From Blastobasis lacticolella (Eukaryota; Arthropoda; Insecta; Lepidoptera; Blastobasidae), in NCBI GenBank assembly GCA_905147135.1, contig LR990067.1, positions 2,790,001 to 2,854,000 on the forward strand: a stretch of DNA of 64,000 nt. The letters are read 5' to 3'. Of the stretch, positions 1 through 9,344 are shown one piece after another. Position 1 is the first letter of the stretch. Each line of letters starts with the position of its first letter. The translations under genes were made by a program, and so were the position numbers. The notes beneath the pieces are model-generated. The model worked only from the letters and a program-made list of their open reading frames with translations, was not told where the DNA came from and made no database searches.

Positions 1-241
1 CGGTTTCAAGAGCGTCTCAAAGCTGCCCAGGTAGACGTTTCACATGTTAACTAACGGCCATGTGTTTTGACACAGCCCCGACTTTTTTTTTGTTGTTCGT
101 TTTATTTACCACATACAGCTAGTACCTCCTATATATACCAAGTCGTCACTCCATCTTGTGGTCCGGCCATCACGCTGCGTCTTACGGTATGTGGTCGCCT
201 CTTGAGCAGTTTACTGCTCTATCGGCCATCTGTTCTTTGAA
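1..241. repeat. Amplicon-flank block with RTE 3'-end remnant
   Basis: Positions 1-95 match 50,410-50,500 and 61,935-62,025, and match 37,570-37,640 in inverse orientation. Positions ~180-240 match the RTE-derived stretch at 50,765-50,815. The same blocks sit next to an F-box pseudogene at 50,897, so the first ~1.3 kb of this window is a diverged copy of the end of the tandem unit found at 41-64 kb. No open gene is seen. Confidence 0.55.
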
Positions 242-1290
242 TTAAATAAGATTGGCTGCTACTATTAAGTGTCCACGAAGAGTTTCTATCACTTCAAACA
301 GTCTTAACATGCTTTTTTCTGAATTGTCTAATTCTATGGTCAAATGTGCATTTTGAGTAACACGATTAATGTTAAGGTAGACATTGATTTCATGTGTAAA
401 ATTATGGATGTGGATCACCCATTTCCGAAAGGGATCGCACAACCTTAAACCGAATCTCATAAGATTTTTCGTACACTTCCATATGAGAACGGCATGAACA
501 GGGGTTTAAAGAATGAATAATCTTCATTTGCTTGTTATCAATTGTTACTACGGATATTTTGTTCTCGTCGTTCGTCAAATTTCCCAGAACATATATTTTC
601 TCACCGGCATATCCAACGGACAATATCCGGTTAATACCGCTGTCACACAGTTCGCTACGGTCGTAGCTCACTTTTTCATCTTTAACAGTGATTTTGATCT
701 TACAAAACTTAACTTGCCGTCCTGTATACCAAATTTGTTATAAAAAAATGCATCGCCCACGAGAAGCCACGATCGCGCTCGACCAATGAGACCATAAGGT
801 TTAATATCGATCGACATACCTTCATTCGCTTTGGGATTGATTCGCACGGTAACCTTATATCGTATATTTCCTTATCTATCGTATATTTCCAATGCTGTAA
901 TATCATCGCTTTCAATGTGGTCCCAAAAAGTGATTCCTTAGCATTTCTTTTCTAACTCATGACCTGATTTTGCGTCGAAATAAACAACAGTATCTGTAAT
1001 TTTAAAGGGAAGAAAATTATACAATTTTTTAGAAAAATAAACGAGAATACACCTGTAATGTCGTACGGGCACGGGGTGACTCGCACTTCCGCTTCTGACA
1101 CTCTTTCCCAGAGCGAAAAAGAGCGACACAGATCTCTCTAAGATAGACCCGACTTCCGATGGCTTTCTTTGTAGATGAGTGGGTTTTCTTGAGAACACAG
1201 ACTTCTCCAGAATTGTTCTCCGAGATCGTCCACAACGCTCTGCCAGCGGAGCGAAACTTTGCTTAAGTTTTGGACGTCATTCCCGTTAAG
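242..1290 (-). pseudogene. Broken F-box/beta-rich protein copy (psi-1)
   Basis: Read on the minus strand, this has the whole family order in broken frames: the end of the F-box (SKVSLRWQSVVDDLGEQFW), the linker SHRKSGLS, the middle region with VVYFDAKSGHE, then SELCDSGINRILSVGYAGE and, at the C terminus, FEVIETLRGHLIVAA. The coding sequence is spread over at least four frame segments (about 242-460, 402-671, 709-915 and 938-1260), so it cannot make a full protein. Homology to the F-box N terminus stops at ~1290, where an inverted duplication begins, so the start codon is missing. It is closest by eye to the intact gene at 35,860-37,110, for example in LCDSGINRILSVGY and NKQMKIIHS. A disabled family member is well supported. 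Confidence 0.85.
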
Positions 1291-2285
1291 GTGTTTACAC
1301 CATGGACTTACTACCCAAAGGGACTGCGCACTGCTTTGACTAAAACCGGGCAGAGCGAGAGTCACCATCGATAGTCCTGTGTCCCTTTCTTGTGTTGCCA
1401 CCATTGTTGATGCAAATTCCGAATTACTTTTATTATTTGGCGTGGACACCGACCTCAGGGCCAAGCAGAGCTGGACCGGGTGCAATCTAGAGTGAAATGA
1501 TAGCACTCCTCGAGATCATCATTTCGTATGACAGCTGTCAAAGTTAAATCTTATATAATTCGGTACCCATTGGTCCTAAAATACTAGTTACTTGAGAAAA
1601 ATGATAGTACTTGTTGAGATCTACATTTCGAATGACAGCTGTCAAACTTAGAACTGTTGTAACTCGGAAACGATTGGTCTTAGAACACTAGTTCCTAGAG
1701 CAATACGATAGTACTCATCGAGATCTACATTTCGGATGACAGTTCTAAGTTTGACAGCTGTCATACTAAATGTAGATCTCGACAAGTACTATCATTTCTC
1801 TACAGAAACTAGTGTTTTAGGACCAATGGGTTCCGAGTTACAAAAGATTTAAGCTGTTACCCGAAATGTAGAAATCGACGAGTACTATCACTTCTCTTTA
1901 GAAACTAGTGTTGTAGGATGAATCGTTACCGAACTTATTGTTTATCGTTACTTTTGTGGAACAAAAAGTCGTAGGTTAATAATTATGTCGACTCGACGTT
2001 TGGCGGAGAAACGTTCAGTAGATCAAAAGGTATTTTGACAACTACTTTTCGGATTGTACTGATTACCTCATAAAAATACCAAATTCACCGTAAATATATT
2101 TCTCCAATAATGGCAACACCAAACATGACACTTGTCAATTTAGAATGACGGTGATTATGCCAATAACATTGTGTTTACACTGTTAGAAAGGGACAAAGGA
2201 CTATCGATGGTGACTCTCGCTCTGACCGGTTTTAGTCAAAGCAGTGCGCAGTCCCTTTGGGTAGTAAGTCCATGGTTTACACAGA
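1287..2285. repeat. ~1-kb imperfect inverted duplication (foldback-like)
   Basis: The outer ends 1,287-1,385 and 2,190-2,280 are inverted copies of each other. Inside, 1,540-1,745 pairs with the inverse of 1,763-1,960. The centre is near 1,748. The arms contain tandem copies of a ~105-120-bp subunit with the palindrome TGACAGCTGTCA (perfect at 1,529-1,540, 1,633-1,644 and 1,752-1,763). The same subunit recurs at 42.4, 50.0, 53.4 and 61.5 kb. The left end abuts the truncated F-box copy. It could be a foldback-type element or an inverted duplication of older repeats; no coding capacity is seen. Confidence 0.7.
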
Positions 2286-2405
2286 CCTTCCCTAAGTGAC
2301 AACCAACCCCTGTGCTTCTCAGCCTCACCATCAACTCGTTGACATAAAGGTTGAAAAGGTCGGGAGACGTGAGCCCTCCTTGGCGTACACCGCATTCTAA
2401 CTTGT
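2281..2405 (-). mobile_element. Reverse transcriptase fragment, CR1-like non-LTR
   Basis: The minus strand encodes ECGVRQGGLTSPDLFNLYVN followed by ELMVRLRSTGVGC. This matches the RT palm of the element at 21,079-23,857 (CGVRQGGLSSPRLFNLYVN). Only about 40 codons survive, and the catalytic YADD region is lost at the boundary with the inverted duplication. Confidence 0.75.
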
Positions 2406-2424
2406 AGTCGTTAGTAGTTGTAGT

Positions 2425-2560
2425 CGCTATAAAAAGACTTTTATTATTATGTACTAGTGTTGGCCCGCCACTTCGTCCGCGTGGAAATAGTCTTTAGGGC
2501 AGTTATTATTTTTCCCAATCGACCATTTAAATGATCTCCCTAATGTAAGAAAGCAAGTAT
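2425..2560. repeat. Interspersed repeat, inverted partner of 4,455-4,605
   Basis: This block, with a core resembling CCGCGTGGAAATAGT and TCCCAATCGACCATTTAAAT, appears in inverse orientation at 4,455-4,605. The core (inverse: TTTCCACGCGGAC) is, from general knowledge, a common terminal motif of lepidopteran repeats. The two copies flank 1.9 kb that holds an RTE remnant, two MITEs and a SINE. Confidence 0.55.
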
Positions 2561-2564
2561 CAGG

Positions 2565-2768
2565 TAATCATGCCTCAGGAGAGAGGCTCCGTGGGCGACC
2601 CAAGAAGCGATGGATTGACATCGCTGATTCGGATGCGAGAACCAAGGGTTTACGACGCGAGGATGCCGACCGAGACCGATGCGAGACCGGGCGTAGTGGA
2701 GAAGAACTTGTAGGAAAGCGGACCCTGGCAGAGGCCGGGATAAGCGCTAGGACGTTGATGATGAAGAT
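2565..2768 (+). mobile_element. RTE-type retrotransposon 3' end fragment
   Basis: The + strand reads SVGRPKKRWIDIADSDAR and continues RTKGLRREDADRDR, which is the C-terminal tail of RTE-clade RT proteins. It resembles the tail at 49,061-49,438 (GRPKKRWIVIAKSDARANSL). It ends in TTGATGATGAAGAT, the TGATGA-rich 3' end typical of RTE elements. A MITE has inserted in this tail at 2,769. Confidence 0.75.
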
Positions 2769-3383
2769 CAGGGCCGGATTTAGGGGAGGGCAACCGGGGC
2801 GAAAGCCCCGGGGCCTCCACAAACGGGGGGCCCCACAATAGATACTTCGGAAAAAAAAATCTTTCAAATTCCAATTTTGCATATTTAGTAAATAGTGAGA
2901 TTTGTATTAGTTAATCACAATACAGGCGAACGGCATCATCAATGCGCTCGGTGGCGGGGTGACATATCAAATGACATTACGTGACTGTCAATGTCAGTGT
3001 CGTGGACAAAGAATGAAATCTTTGGCTGCATATTTTTTGTTTTCTTTTTTATATGGCCCTACATACTATCCAAGTAACCGATGTCCGCTCGATGGTGCTG
3101 TGGTGCCTAGTATTAATTTTATATTATAATTGTGACGTTCATAAGTGTTTGTAAAAACCTAATCTGAATAAACGTATTTGAGTTTGAGTTTGAGTTTGAA
3201 ATTAGTAAACACTAGTAAACATTTTTTCCTTTGATATATTTTTTTCAATAAATTCCCAATAAATTATTTATTGAAAAAGTCGACTTAAAAAATTTTTTCA
3301 CTTTATTTGGAAAATAATTTGGAGCGAGCGGGCCTCCGCTCCTTCGTTGCCCCGAGGCCACTGGACCTCAAAATCCGGTCCTG
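2769..3383. mobile_element. hAT-type MITE, 615 bp, with TIRs and 8-bp TSD
   Basis: The ends are CAGGGCCGGATTT at 2,769-2,781 and its inverse (CAGGACCGGATTT) at 3,371-3,383, with one mismatch. They are flanked by ATGAAGAT (2,761-2,768) and AAGAAGAT (3,384-3,391), an 8-bp duplication with one difference, as hAT transposons make. The left subterminal part is very GC-rich and the interior AT-rich, with a GAGTTT microsatellite near 3,180 that may be the tail of a nested retroposon. There is no transposase ORF, so it is non-autonomous. Confidence 0.75.
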
Positions 3384-3391
3384 AAGAAGAT

Positions 3392-3762
3392 ATACAACCG
3401 CTTGCTCATTTTCGAACCCCGACGGAAAACATGTAACGTGTGTATCTGTGTATCCGTAGATTTGTGTATCTGGCTGTGGTATCGTGGCTCCCGAACCGAT
3501 ACACCGATTTGGATATGGTTCTCTCTGTTTGAAAGATAGTTTAATCGAGATAGTTGTTAGTTAAGTTTTGCTAAAATGGGTTCTGTAGTTAATAAATTAT
3601 TTGAGTGAAAGTTAACTTGGTCTTATGATCTTGTGATAATCTTATGTACTTTACAAACATAAAACGTTACAAGGCTTTTTTTATACATAAGTATATTGAT
3701 AATAATTTCAGTAGGTACTCCACCCACTGTCGTAAGCCTCCAAGGATACAAAAGCACAGGTA
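3392..3762. other. Noncoding spacer
   Basis: AT-rich DNA with a short GTGTATCTGTGTATCCGTAG-like stretch at ~3,438-3,470. I see no gene and no clear element boundary. Confidence 0.4.
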
Positions 3763-4013
3763 GAGCTCGTCTAATCTAAAATGACGCGCCCCACTATCGC
3801 ATTAACGCACGCAAGCAAGTTTAAAATATGGACGCAAAACATATACAAATGCCGTTGTAATTGGTCATTCAGTTGCTGGTAAGATTCAAACGTAGGAACA
3901 CGCGTCGTTCATTGGCTCCCACACAGATGAAGTGTCGTTATCAATATTTGCACTCACACATCGAAATCAACTAACTAAGTAGTGGGGCGCGTCATTTTAG
4001 ACTAGACGAGCTC
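3763..4013. mobile_element. 251-bp MITE, 34-bp TIRs, TA target duplication
   Basis: It begins GAGCTCGTCTAATCTAAAAT and ends with the inverse of that sequence; the TIRs are about 34 bp with one mismatch. It is flanked on both sides by TA (3,761-3,762 and 4,014-4,015), as for Tc1/mariner-type transposition. An inverted-orientation copy of the same 251-bp length lies at 54,791-55,041, where an empty site in unit A confirms the boundaries. No transposase is encoded. Confidence 0.88.
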
Positions 4014-4185
4014 TACCTATTGGGTCTATTTAAATAAATTATTATCGGCGCAAAAGCGCTCAAAACATTTTTTGCTCAATAGGACTAGCAGGCGTTTTAA
4101 ACATTAGAGAACAAGAAAATTGCACTTGACAGGTAATTTTTGGATTCTGGTAGGTATGTGCTTATATCTATCGGGCTAGATAAAA

Positions 4186-4320
4186 AAACTAGTGACAATG
4201 CTTTTGCTTGTTCAACATACCATGGCTCAACACATAATTGGTACCAACATGGCCGCAGCGGGATTCGAACCCGGTACCTTTCTTACTTACGAGTCGAATA
4301 CCCTAACCAGTTCCATACTT
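4186..4320 (-). mobile_element. tRNA-derived SINE (short family)
   Basis: On the minus strand there is a tRNA-like head with a perfect pol III B box, GGTTCGAATCC (4,262-4,272), and an A-box-like TGGTTAGGG near 4,300-4,310. Acceptor-stem pairing is not present, so this is not a working tRNA gene. It differs from the SINE family at 52.4 kb. The 3' end was not resolved. Confidence 0.5.
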
Positions 4321-4454
4321 ATTATTGATATAGCACCAAACTGATTATGATGGTGTTTACACAGTTTGGTTGTTTGGAGTTCAACTTAAAATCTAAGCCA
4401 TGTTTCATTCAATTTGGTTAGGTAGAACCAGAGATAAAGCTTGACCTCTACTTA

Positions 4455-4605
4455 GTACTTGCTTTCATACATTAGTGAGATCATTTAAATGGTCGATTGG
4501 GAAAAAGATAAACTGTCCTAAATACTATTTCCACGCGGACTAAGTGGCGGAAAAACGCTAGTACATAATATAATAAGTGTTTTTATAGCTATACAATGAC
4601 TAGTT
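4455..4605. repeat. Interspersed repeat, inverted partner of 2,425-2,560
   Basis: It contains GATCATTTAAATGGTCGATT and a CTATTTCCACGCGGAC core, the inverse of 2,425-2,560. It is probably a terminal piece of a common lepidopteran repeat. Confidence 0.55.
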
Positions 4606-5162
4606 TCAATCTAGCTATCTATTAATATATCATATAGATCTGTGTTTAGGTATATGTCTACTTCTTACTTATTTTTTTGTACCTTTTTACTTAATACCAT
4701 CATACGTACCTAAAATGAAAGAAAACATGAAATGAGAAACGAACATTTATTTATTAATAAGAAAAAATACTAGAATAAAATTAGAAAATTTTATTTATTT
4801 TACATGGTTCACAATAACGAGTTTCAGTGGCACAATCATATAAATAATAATATAATTAAAGTTTAATTCAGGTAATAAAATGTGAGTAATAAAATGACAA
4901 CCATATGCACAGTACAAGTTGCATTAACACTCCAAGAAAAATTTCCGTTGCCTCTACAGCAACATTCACGGTATTTGGTGCATCTTTAGCCAAAATCAGT
5001 TTTAAATGACAGGAGCATTAGCTGTCCCTTATGCCCAAAGGACTCATCAATAATATAATATTTAATGCTAAAATAAACCGTTTAACAACTACACTGTAGT
5101 GTAAAGGAATATGATCCTTAAGGTGGTCATGGACTTTGCTCGTGCATTGTACATAGCCCATA
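4606..5162. other. AT-rich 3' flank of F-box gene with a paralogous block
   Basis: No gene is seen. The part at ~4,925-5,050 (GGTGCATCTTTAGCCAAAA and surroundings) matches ~12,900-13,020, which lies downstream of the F-box gene at 14,026. Both blocks are 3' flanks, so the gene duplication carried flanking DNA with it. Confidence 0.6.
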
Positions 5163-5362
5163 TTTTGTTAGTGTTTAGTATTAACTGTGAGAATTATGCG
5201 TGAGCTCGATTATATACAGTTTCTGACGACAGATCGCTACTATGATATGTCCATGGAGTGTCTCTATCACGTCGAACCCGAACTGATCGTATAGTCCATT
5301 GCTTTCCCCAGAAGTGAAAATAGTGAAAGGTTCACGCCCTGCAATATTTTCTTTAATGGCTT
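5163..5362 (-). pseudogene. Tandem partial copy of F-box C terminus
   Basis: This stretch repeats the next 200 bp (5,363-5,562) almost exactly, with a 200-bp period. It includes the final ~60 codons and stop of the neighbouring gene; the copied stop is at 5,181-5,183. It lies directly downstream of the true stop and has no start of its own. It is a local tandem duplication of the gene's end, unlikely to be translated. Confidence 0.85.
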
Positions 5363-5380
5363 TTTTGTTAGTGTTTAGTA

Positions 5381-6631
5381 TTAACTGTGAGAATTATGCG
5401 TGAGCTCGATTATATACAGTTTCTGACGACATATCGCTACTATGATATGTCCATGGAGCGTCTCTATCACGTCGAACCCGAACTGATCGTATAGTCCATT
5501 GCTTTCCCCAGAAGTGAAAATAGTGAAAGGTTCACGCCCTGCAATATTATCTTTAATGGCTTTATTAATGTTGAGGAAGATGCTGACTCCATTTCTACAG
5601 GTTTTAGCTAAAAAATGCGGTCCGTACAAGAGTGGCGACTGTATGGTCCCGCTTGAGCCATCGTTCAGACATGATTCATTAACGATCCATGTCCTATGGG
5701 GATCGCACGACCTGAAGCCATATCTTCTAAGATCTTCCATAAATTTCCACACTTCCATATGAGAGTCGTATATAAGATTACTGTGTATAGAATAAATTTC
5801 ATTCATCTGCCGATTTTCAAATGTTACTACAGACACGTGTTTCGATTTGCCCCACAGACTTCCAAGCACATGTAGATTCTTACCGGTGTATGCTACGGAC
5901 AATATGCAGCTAAGATCACTGTCACCCAGTTCATTGTGTTCGTAGCTCACTTCTTTACCTTTAATTGTGATCTTTGTTTTACAAAACTTTACCTTGTTCT
6001 CATGTGCATCTCTTTTGTTATAAAAAATTTCATCGCCCTCTAGAAGCCACGATCGCGCTTGACCAAGGGTAGGATAAGGTTCAAAGCCGATACACATATC
6101 CTCGTTCGCTTTGGGTATTATTCGCACTTTTTTCTTCGATCTTTTCGATATTTCCATTGCTATAACATCATCGCTTTCAATGTAGTTCTTAAACTGAAAT
6201 CCGTAGCATTTCCTTCCTATCTCCCGGCATGATTTTACATCGAAATAAACGACAGTATCGGCGAAATCTTCTTGATATCGATATAAGGGAAAGGATACTA
6301 CATAATTTTTTAGAAAATTTAAAGAGAAGTTATTTATATAGTCGTACGGGCACGGGGTGACTCGTAGTTCTGCTTCGGACACTCTTTCCCAAAGAGAAAA
6401 AGAGCGATACAAATCTCTCCATGACAGGCCCGACTTTCGATGGCTATCATCGTAGATGGCTGGGTATTCTTGGCAGCACAGTTTCCTCCAGAATTCTTCC
6501 CCGAGATCGTCTACAACGTTCTGCCAGTGGAGGGAAACTTTACTCAAGTTCGTGAGATCTTCCCCGGTGACGTAATGGAACACCTCTCGTAGCATTTCAT
6601 CTGGTAGGTGCTGTATCGTTGCGGAACCCAT
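5381..6631 (-). CDS. F-box protein, intact, 416 aa
   Basis: This is probably an SCF ubiquitin-ligase substrate receptor. Residues ~1-50 form an F-box (IQHLPDEMLREVFHYV, then LSKVSLHWQNVVDDL and EEFWRKLC), the Skp1-binding module. The linker GLSWRDLYRSFSLWERVSEA follows at ~65-90. The remaining ~320 residues are beta-rich with recurring patterns (FCKTKITIKGKEVSYE, SCILSVAYTGKNLHVLG, IETLHGHIIVA, KLYIIELTHN), suggesting propeller-like blades; the target is unknown. I chose the ATG at 6,631 because MGSATIQHLPDEML is conserved in the paralogs; the frame stays open to another ATG at 6,691. There is no intron. Its last ~60 codons are duplicated just downstream. An RTE element sits 0.4 kb upstream. 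The F-box assignment is firm; the fold of the C-terminal half is inference. Confidence 0.9.
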   Translation of the reverse strand: MGSATIQHLPDEMLREVFHYVTGEDLTNLSKVSLHWQNVVDDLGEEFWRKLCCQEYPAIYDDSHRKSGLSWRDLYRSFSLWERVSEAELRVTPCPYDYINNFSLNFLKNYVVSFPLYRYQEDFADTVVYFDVKSCREIGRKCYGFQFKNYIESDDVIAMEISKRSKKKVRIIPKANEDMCIGFEPYPTLGQARSWLLEGDEIFYNKRDAHENKVKFCKTKITIKGKEVSYEHNELGDSDLSCILSVAYTGKNLHVLGSLWGKSKHVSVVTFENRQMNEIYSIHSNLIYDSHMEVWKFMEDLRRYGFRSCDPHRTWIVNESCLNDGSSGTIQSPLLYGPHFLAKTCRNGVSIFLNINKAIKDNIAGREPFTIFTSGESNGLYDQFGFDVIETLHGHIIVAICRQKLYIIELTHNSHS

Positions 6632-6913
6632 AATGACGTTACATAATAAAACCTCGACATCAATAGCTACCTCATGAATATTATTTTGCATATAATAATG
6701 GTCTCATCCTTGTACACAACACTAGCAACTTTTAGTTTTTATCACACTGCCTAACACTGAGAACACTTAGCTACTTATTATTTTACTTGTTTTTTACTAG
6801 AGGCGAAATTACTTATGTTTGTTTCTTTTTACCGTACTACACTGGACTAGCTAACGCAAATGTACGGTTATAAAATGTTATGTTGGCTTTACTGTTAAGA
6901 GCCACAGTACTAT

Positions 6914-6930
6914 TATCGTTATCTATTTTT
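6914..6930 (-). promoter_or_regulatory. Candidate upstream motif TATCGTTAT
   Basis: TATCGTTATCTATTTTTA lies about 285 bp upstream of the F-box start at 6,631. Similar TATCGWTAT motifs occur 208-240 bp upstream of the paralogs at 14,026, 35,860, 39,005 and 56,148. It resembles the insect DRE (TATCGATA). The role is inferred from position and recurrence only. Confidence 0.35.
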
Positions 6931-7006
6931 ATTCACTGATTACAATACCATATCACTAAAGTACGACCAAATGCCAACTTCTAAATGCCGGCTACTACTA
7001 CAGTCT

Positions 7007-9063
7007 ATACCCATCCAAATCCAAAACCCCGAGAGCTTTCAACTCGAATTACAAAATCGCTTCGAGTGCCTAGGAGAGTGCGTCGACGTGGACGACTATA
7101 ATAACAGGTTCGTGGAAACTGTCTATACGGTTGGGTCAAAGTTTTATAAGGCCTGCCGTACAAACAGAACAAACAAAATCTCTGACGATACCCTCAAACT
7201 CATCGAAGAAAGACGCGGAATGACTCTGCAATCCCCTGATGATGTCTCTCAATTTAGGCGACTTAATCGACAGATCTCCAAGTCTCTGACTCGCGACATA
7301 CGCCGCTTCAATACTACCAATATTGACGCGGCGATTGAGCGGAACAAGGGCTCTAAAGTCTTTGCGAGAGATCTGTCGATTGGACAGAGCCAGTTGACGA
7401 GACTGAAAACGGATGACGGCAGAGTTGTTTCGACCAAGTCCGAGGTTTTGAGGGAAGTCGAGAGGTTCTATGGACAGTTATACACGACAACACGGGCACC
7501 TGTTACCAGTATGGCAAAAGACCCCAGAGCCAAGTTGACCCGACACTATACCGAAGATATCCCGGACATCAGCCTGTACGAGATTAGTATGGCTCTCAAA
7601 CAGCTTAAGAACAACAAGGCGCCGGGTGATGATGGAATTACGGCTGAGCTTCTGAAAGCTGGTGGCAAACCTGTGCTTAAGACCCTTCAGAAGCTGTTCA
7701 ATTCCGTCATCCTCGAGGGCAAAACGCCGGAAGCATGGCACAGAAGCATAGTCATATTGTTCTTCAAGAAAGGTGATAAGGCTCTCTTGAAGAACTTCAG
7801 ACCAATATCGCTGCTGACCCATGTCTATAAGCTGTTTTCGAGAGTCATTACGAATCGTCTCGCACGCAGGTTTGATGACTCCAGCCTCCCGAACAAGCCG
7901 GATTCCGAAAAGGTTTTAGTACCATAGACCACATACATACGCTGCGGCAGGTTGTACAGAAGACCGAAGAGTATAACCGGCCATTATGCTTGGCGTTTGT
8001 GGACTATGAGAAAGCCTTCGATTCGATCGAAACTTGGGCGGTGCTCCAGTCTCTACAGCGGTGCCAAATTGACTATCGATATATCGAAGCACTGAAGTGT
8101 TTGTACGAAAACGCCACTATGTCAGTTCGTCTCCAGGACAAGACCACAGAACCTATTCAGCTGCAGCGAGGTGTTAGACAAGGTGATGTCATATCACCGA
8201 AGTTGTTCACCGCTGCACTGGAGGATATCTTTAGGCTTCTGGACTGGGACGGACTTGGCATCAATATTAACGGCGAGTACCTCACGCACCTCAGATTTGC
8301 TGACGATATCGTAGTCATGGCTGAAACCCTGGAAGACTTGGGCAAAATGCTCGATGACCTCTGTAGTGCCTCTCAACAAGTAGGTCTTAAAATGAACATG
8401 GACAAGACGAAAATTATGTCGAATGTCCATGTTGTGCCTACTCCAGTGACAGTTGGAGGCACTCCACTTGAAGTTGTTGACGACTATACATACCTAGGAC
8501 AAATAGTCCGGCTAGGTAGGTCCAATTTCGAGAAAGAGGTCAATCGACGAATCCAACTCGGTTGGGCAGCGTTCGGGAAGCTACGCCACATATTTTCGCC
8601 CCAATTACCGCAGTGTCTCAAGACGAAGGTCTTTGACCAATGTGTGTTGCCAGTGATGACTTACGGATCTGAAACGTGGCCACTCACTATGGGCCTTATA
8701 AGAAAGCTCACTGTTGCCCAAAGGGCAATGGAAAGAGCTATGCTCGGAGTTTCTTTGCGCGATCGAGTCAGAAATGAGGAGATCCGCAAGCGAACCAAGG
8801 TCACCGACATAGCTCTAAGGATTGCCAGACTGAAGTGGCAGTGGGCAGGGCACATAGCTCGAAGAACAGATGGCCGATGGGGCAGTAAAGTTCTCGAGTG
8901 GCGACCACGTACCGGTAGACGCAGCGTGGGTAGGCCTCCTACAAGGTGGACCGACGACCTGGTAAGGATCGCAGGTACCAGCTGGATGCGAAAAGCACAG
9001 GACCGGTCTTTGTGGAGATCTCTGAGGGAGGCCTATGCCCAGCAGTGGGCGTCTTCTGGCTGA
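7007..9063 (+). pseudogene. RTE reverse transcriptase, one frameshift
   Basis: The frame from 7,007 carries the connector and the start of RT (FQLELQNRFECL; KNNKAPGDDGITAELLKAGG; WHRSIVILFFKKGD; NFRPISLLTHVYKLFSRVI). A single frameshift near 7,880-7,890 moves the rest into another frame, which resumes with EQAGFRKGF and continues to the stop at 9,061-9,063. Downstream are AFVDYEKAFDSIE (first catalytic Asp), GVRQGDVISPKLF, and LRFADDIVVM (catalytic FADD), then the thumb and the tail VGRPPTRWTDDLVRIAG. The endonuclease domain is absent. Apart from the truncation and frameshift it is well preserved, so the insertion is fairly young. A normal RTE protein is roughly 1,000 residues; about 680 codons remain. 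Confidence 0.92.
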
Positions 9064-9076
9064 TATGATGATGATG
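7007..9076 (+). mobile_element. 5'-truncated RTE-type non-LTR retrotransposon
   Basis: A 2,070-bp insertion bounded by the 10-bp duplication ACTACAGTCT (6,997-7,006 and 9,077-9,086). The unoccupied form of this site is visible in the paralogous flanks at ~46,197 and ~57,757, so the boundaries are well fixed. The 3' end is GATATGATGATGATG, the short TGATGA-type tail of RTE elements, with no long poly(A). The endonuclease half is missing (5' truncation, usual for target-primed integration). It lies upstream of the F-box gene at 5,381. Confidence 0.93.
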
Positions 9077-9086
9077 ACTACAGTCT

Positions 9087-9340
9087 GAATAGCTACAGGC
9101 CACGTATAGATGTGTGAGCTATGATCGTTTGTTGCATTCGCACTTAACTGTGATAGCGTAAACGGTGTAGCGCGTTCTCATTCACACGTATTTACGTCAC
9201 GATGTCGTGGATGTCGTTACGTCATGTTGACAGCAATGGTATTAAACACTGAGAGCCACTTATCTGAACCGGTGACGGCGTCGCCATTGTTAATAACATA
9301 GTGAGATTTCAAAATGGCGACACGTAGTTCCAGTTGTAGC
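9087..9340. other. Paralogous F-box 5' flank, noncoding
   Basis: The stretch around GATCGTTTGTTG(C/T)ATTCGCAC is shared with 46,260-46,300 and 57,840-57,870, the upstream flanks of other F-box copies. No gene is seen. Confidence 0.55.
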
Positions 9341-9344
9341 CACC

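Noticed and set aside
4250..4320. A functional tRNA gene
   Set aside because: A and B boxes are present but acceptor and anticodon stems do not pair; a SINE head fits better.
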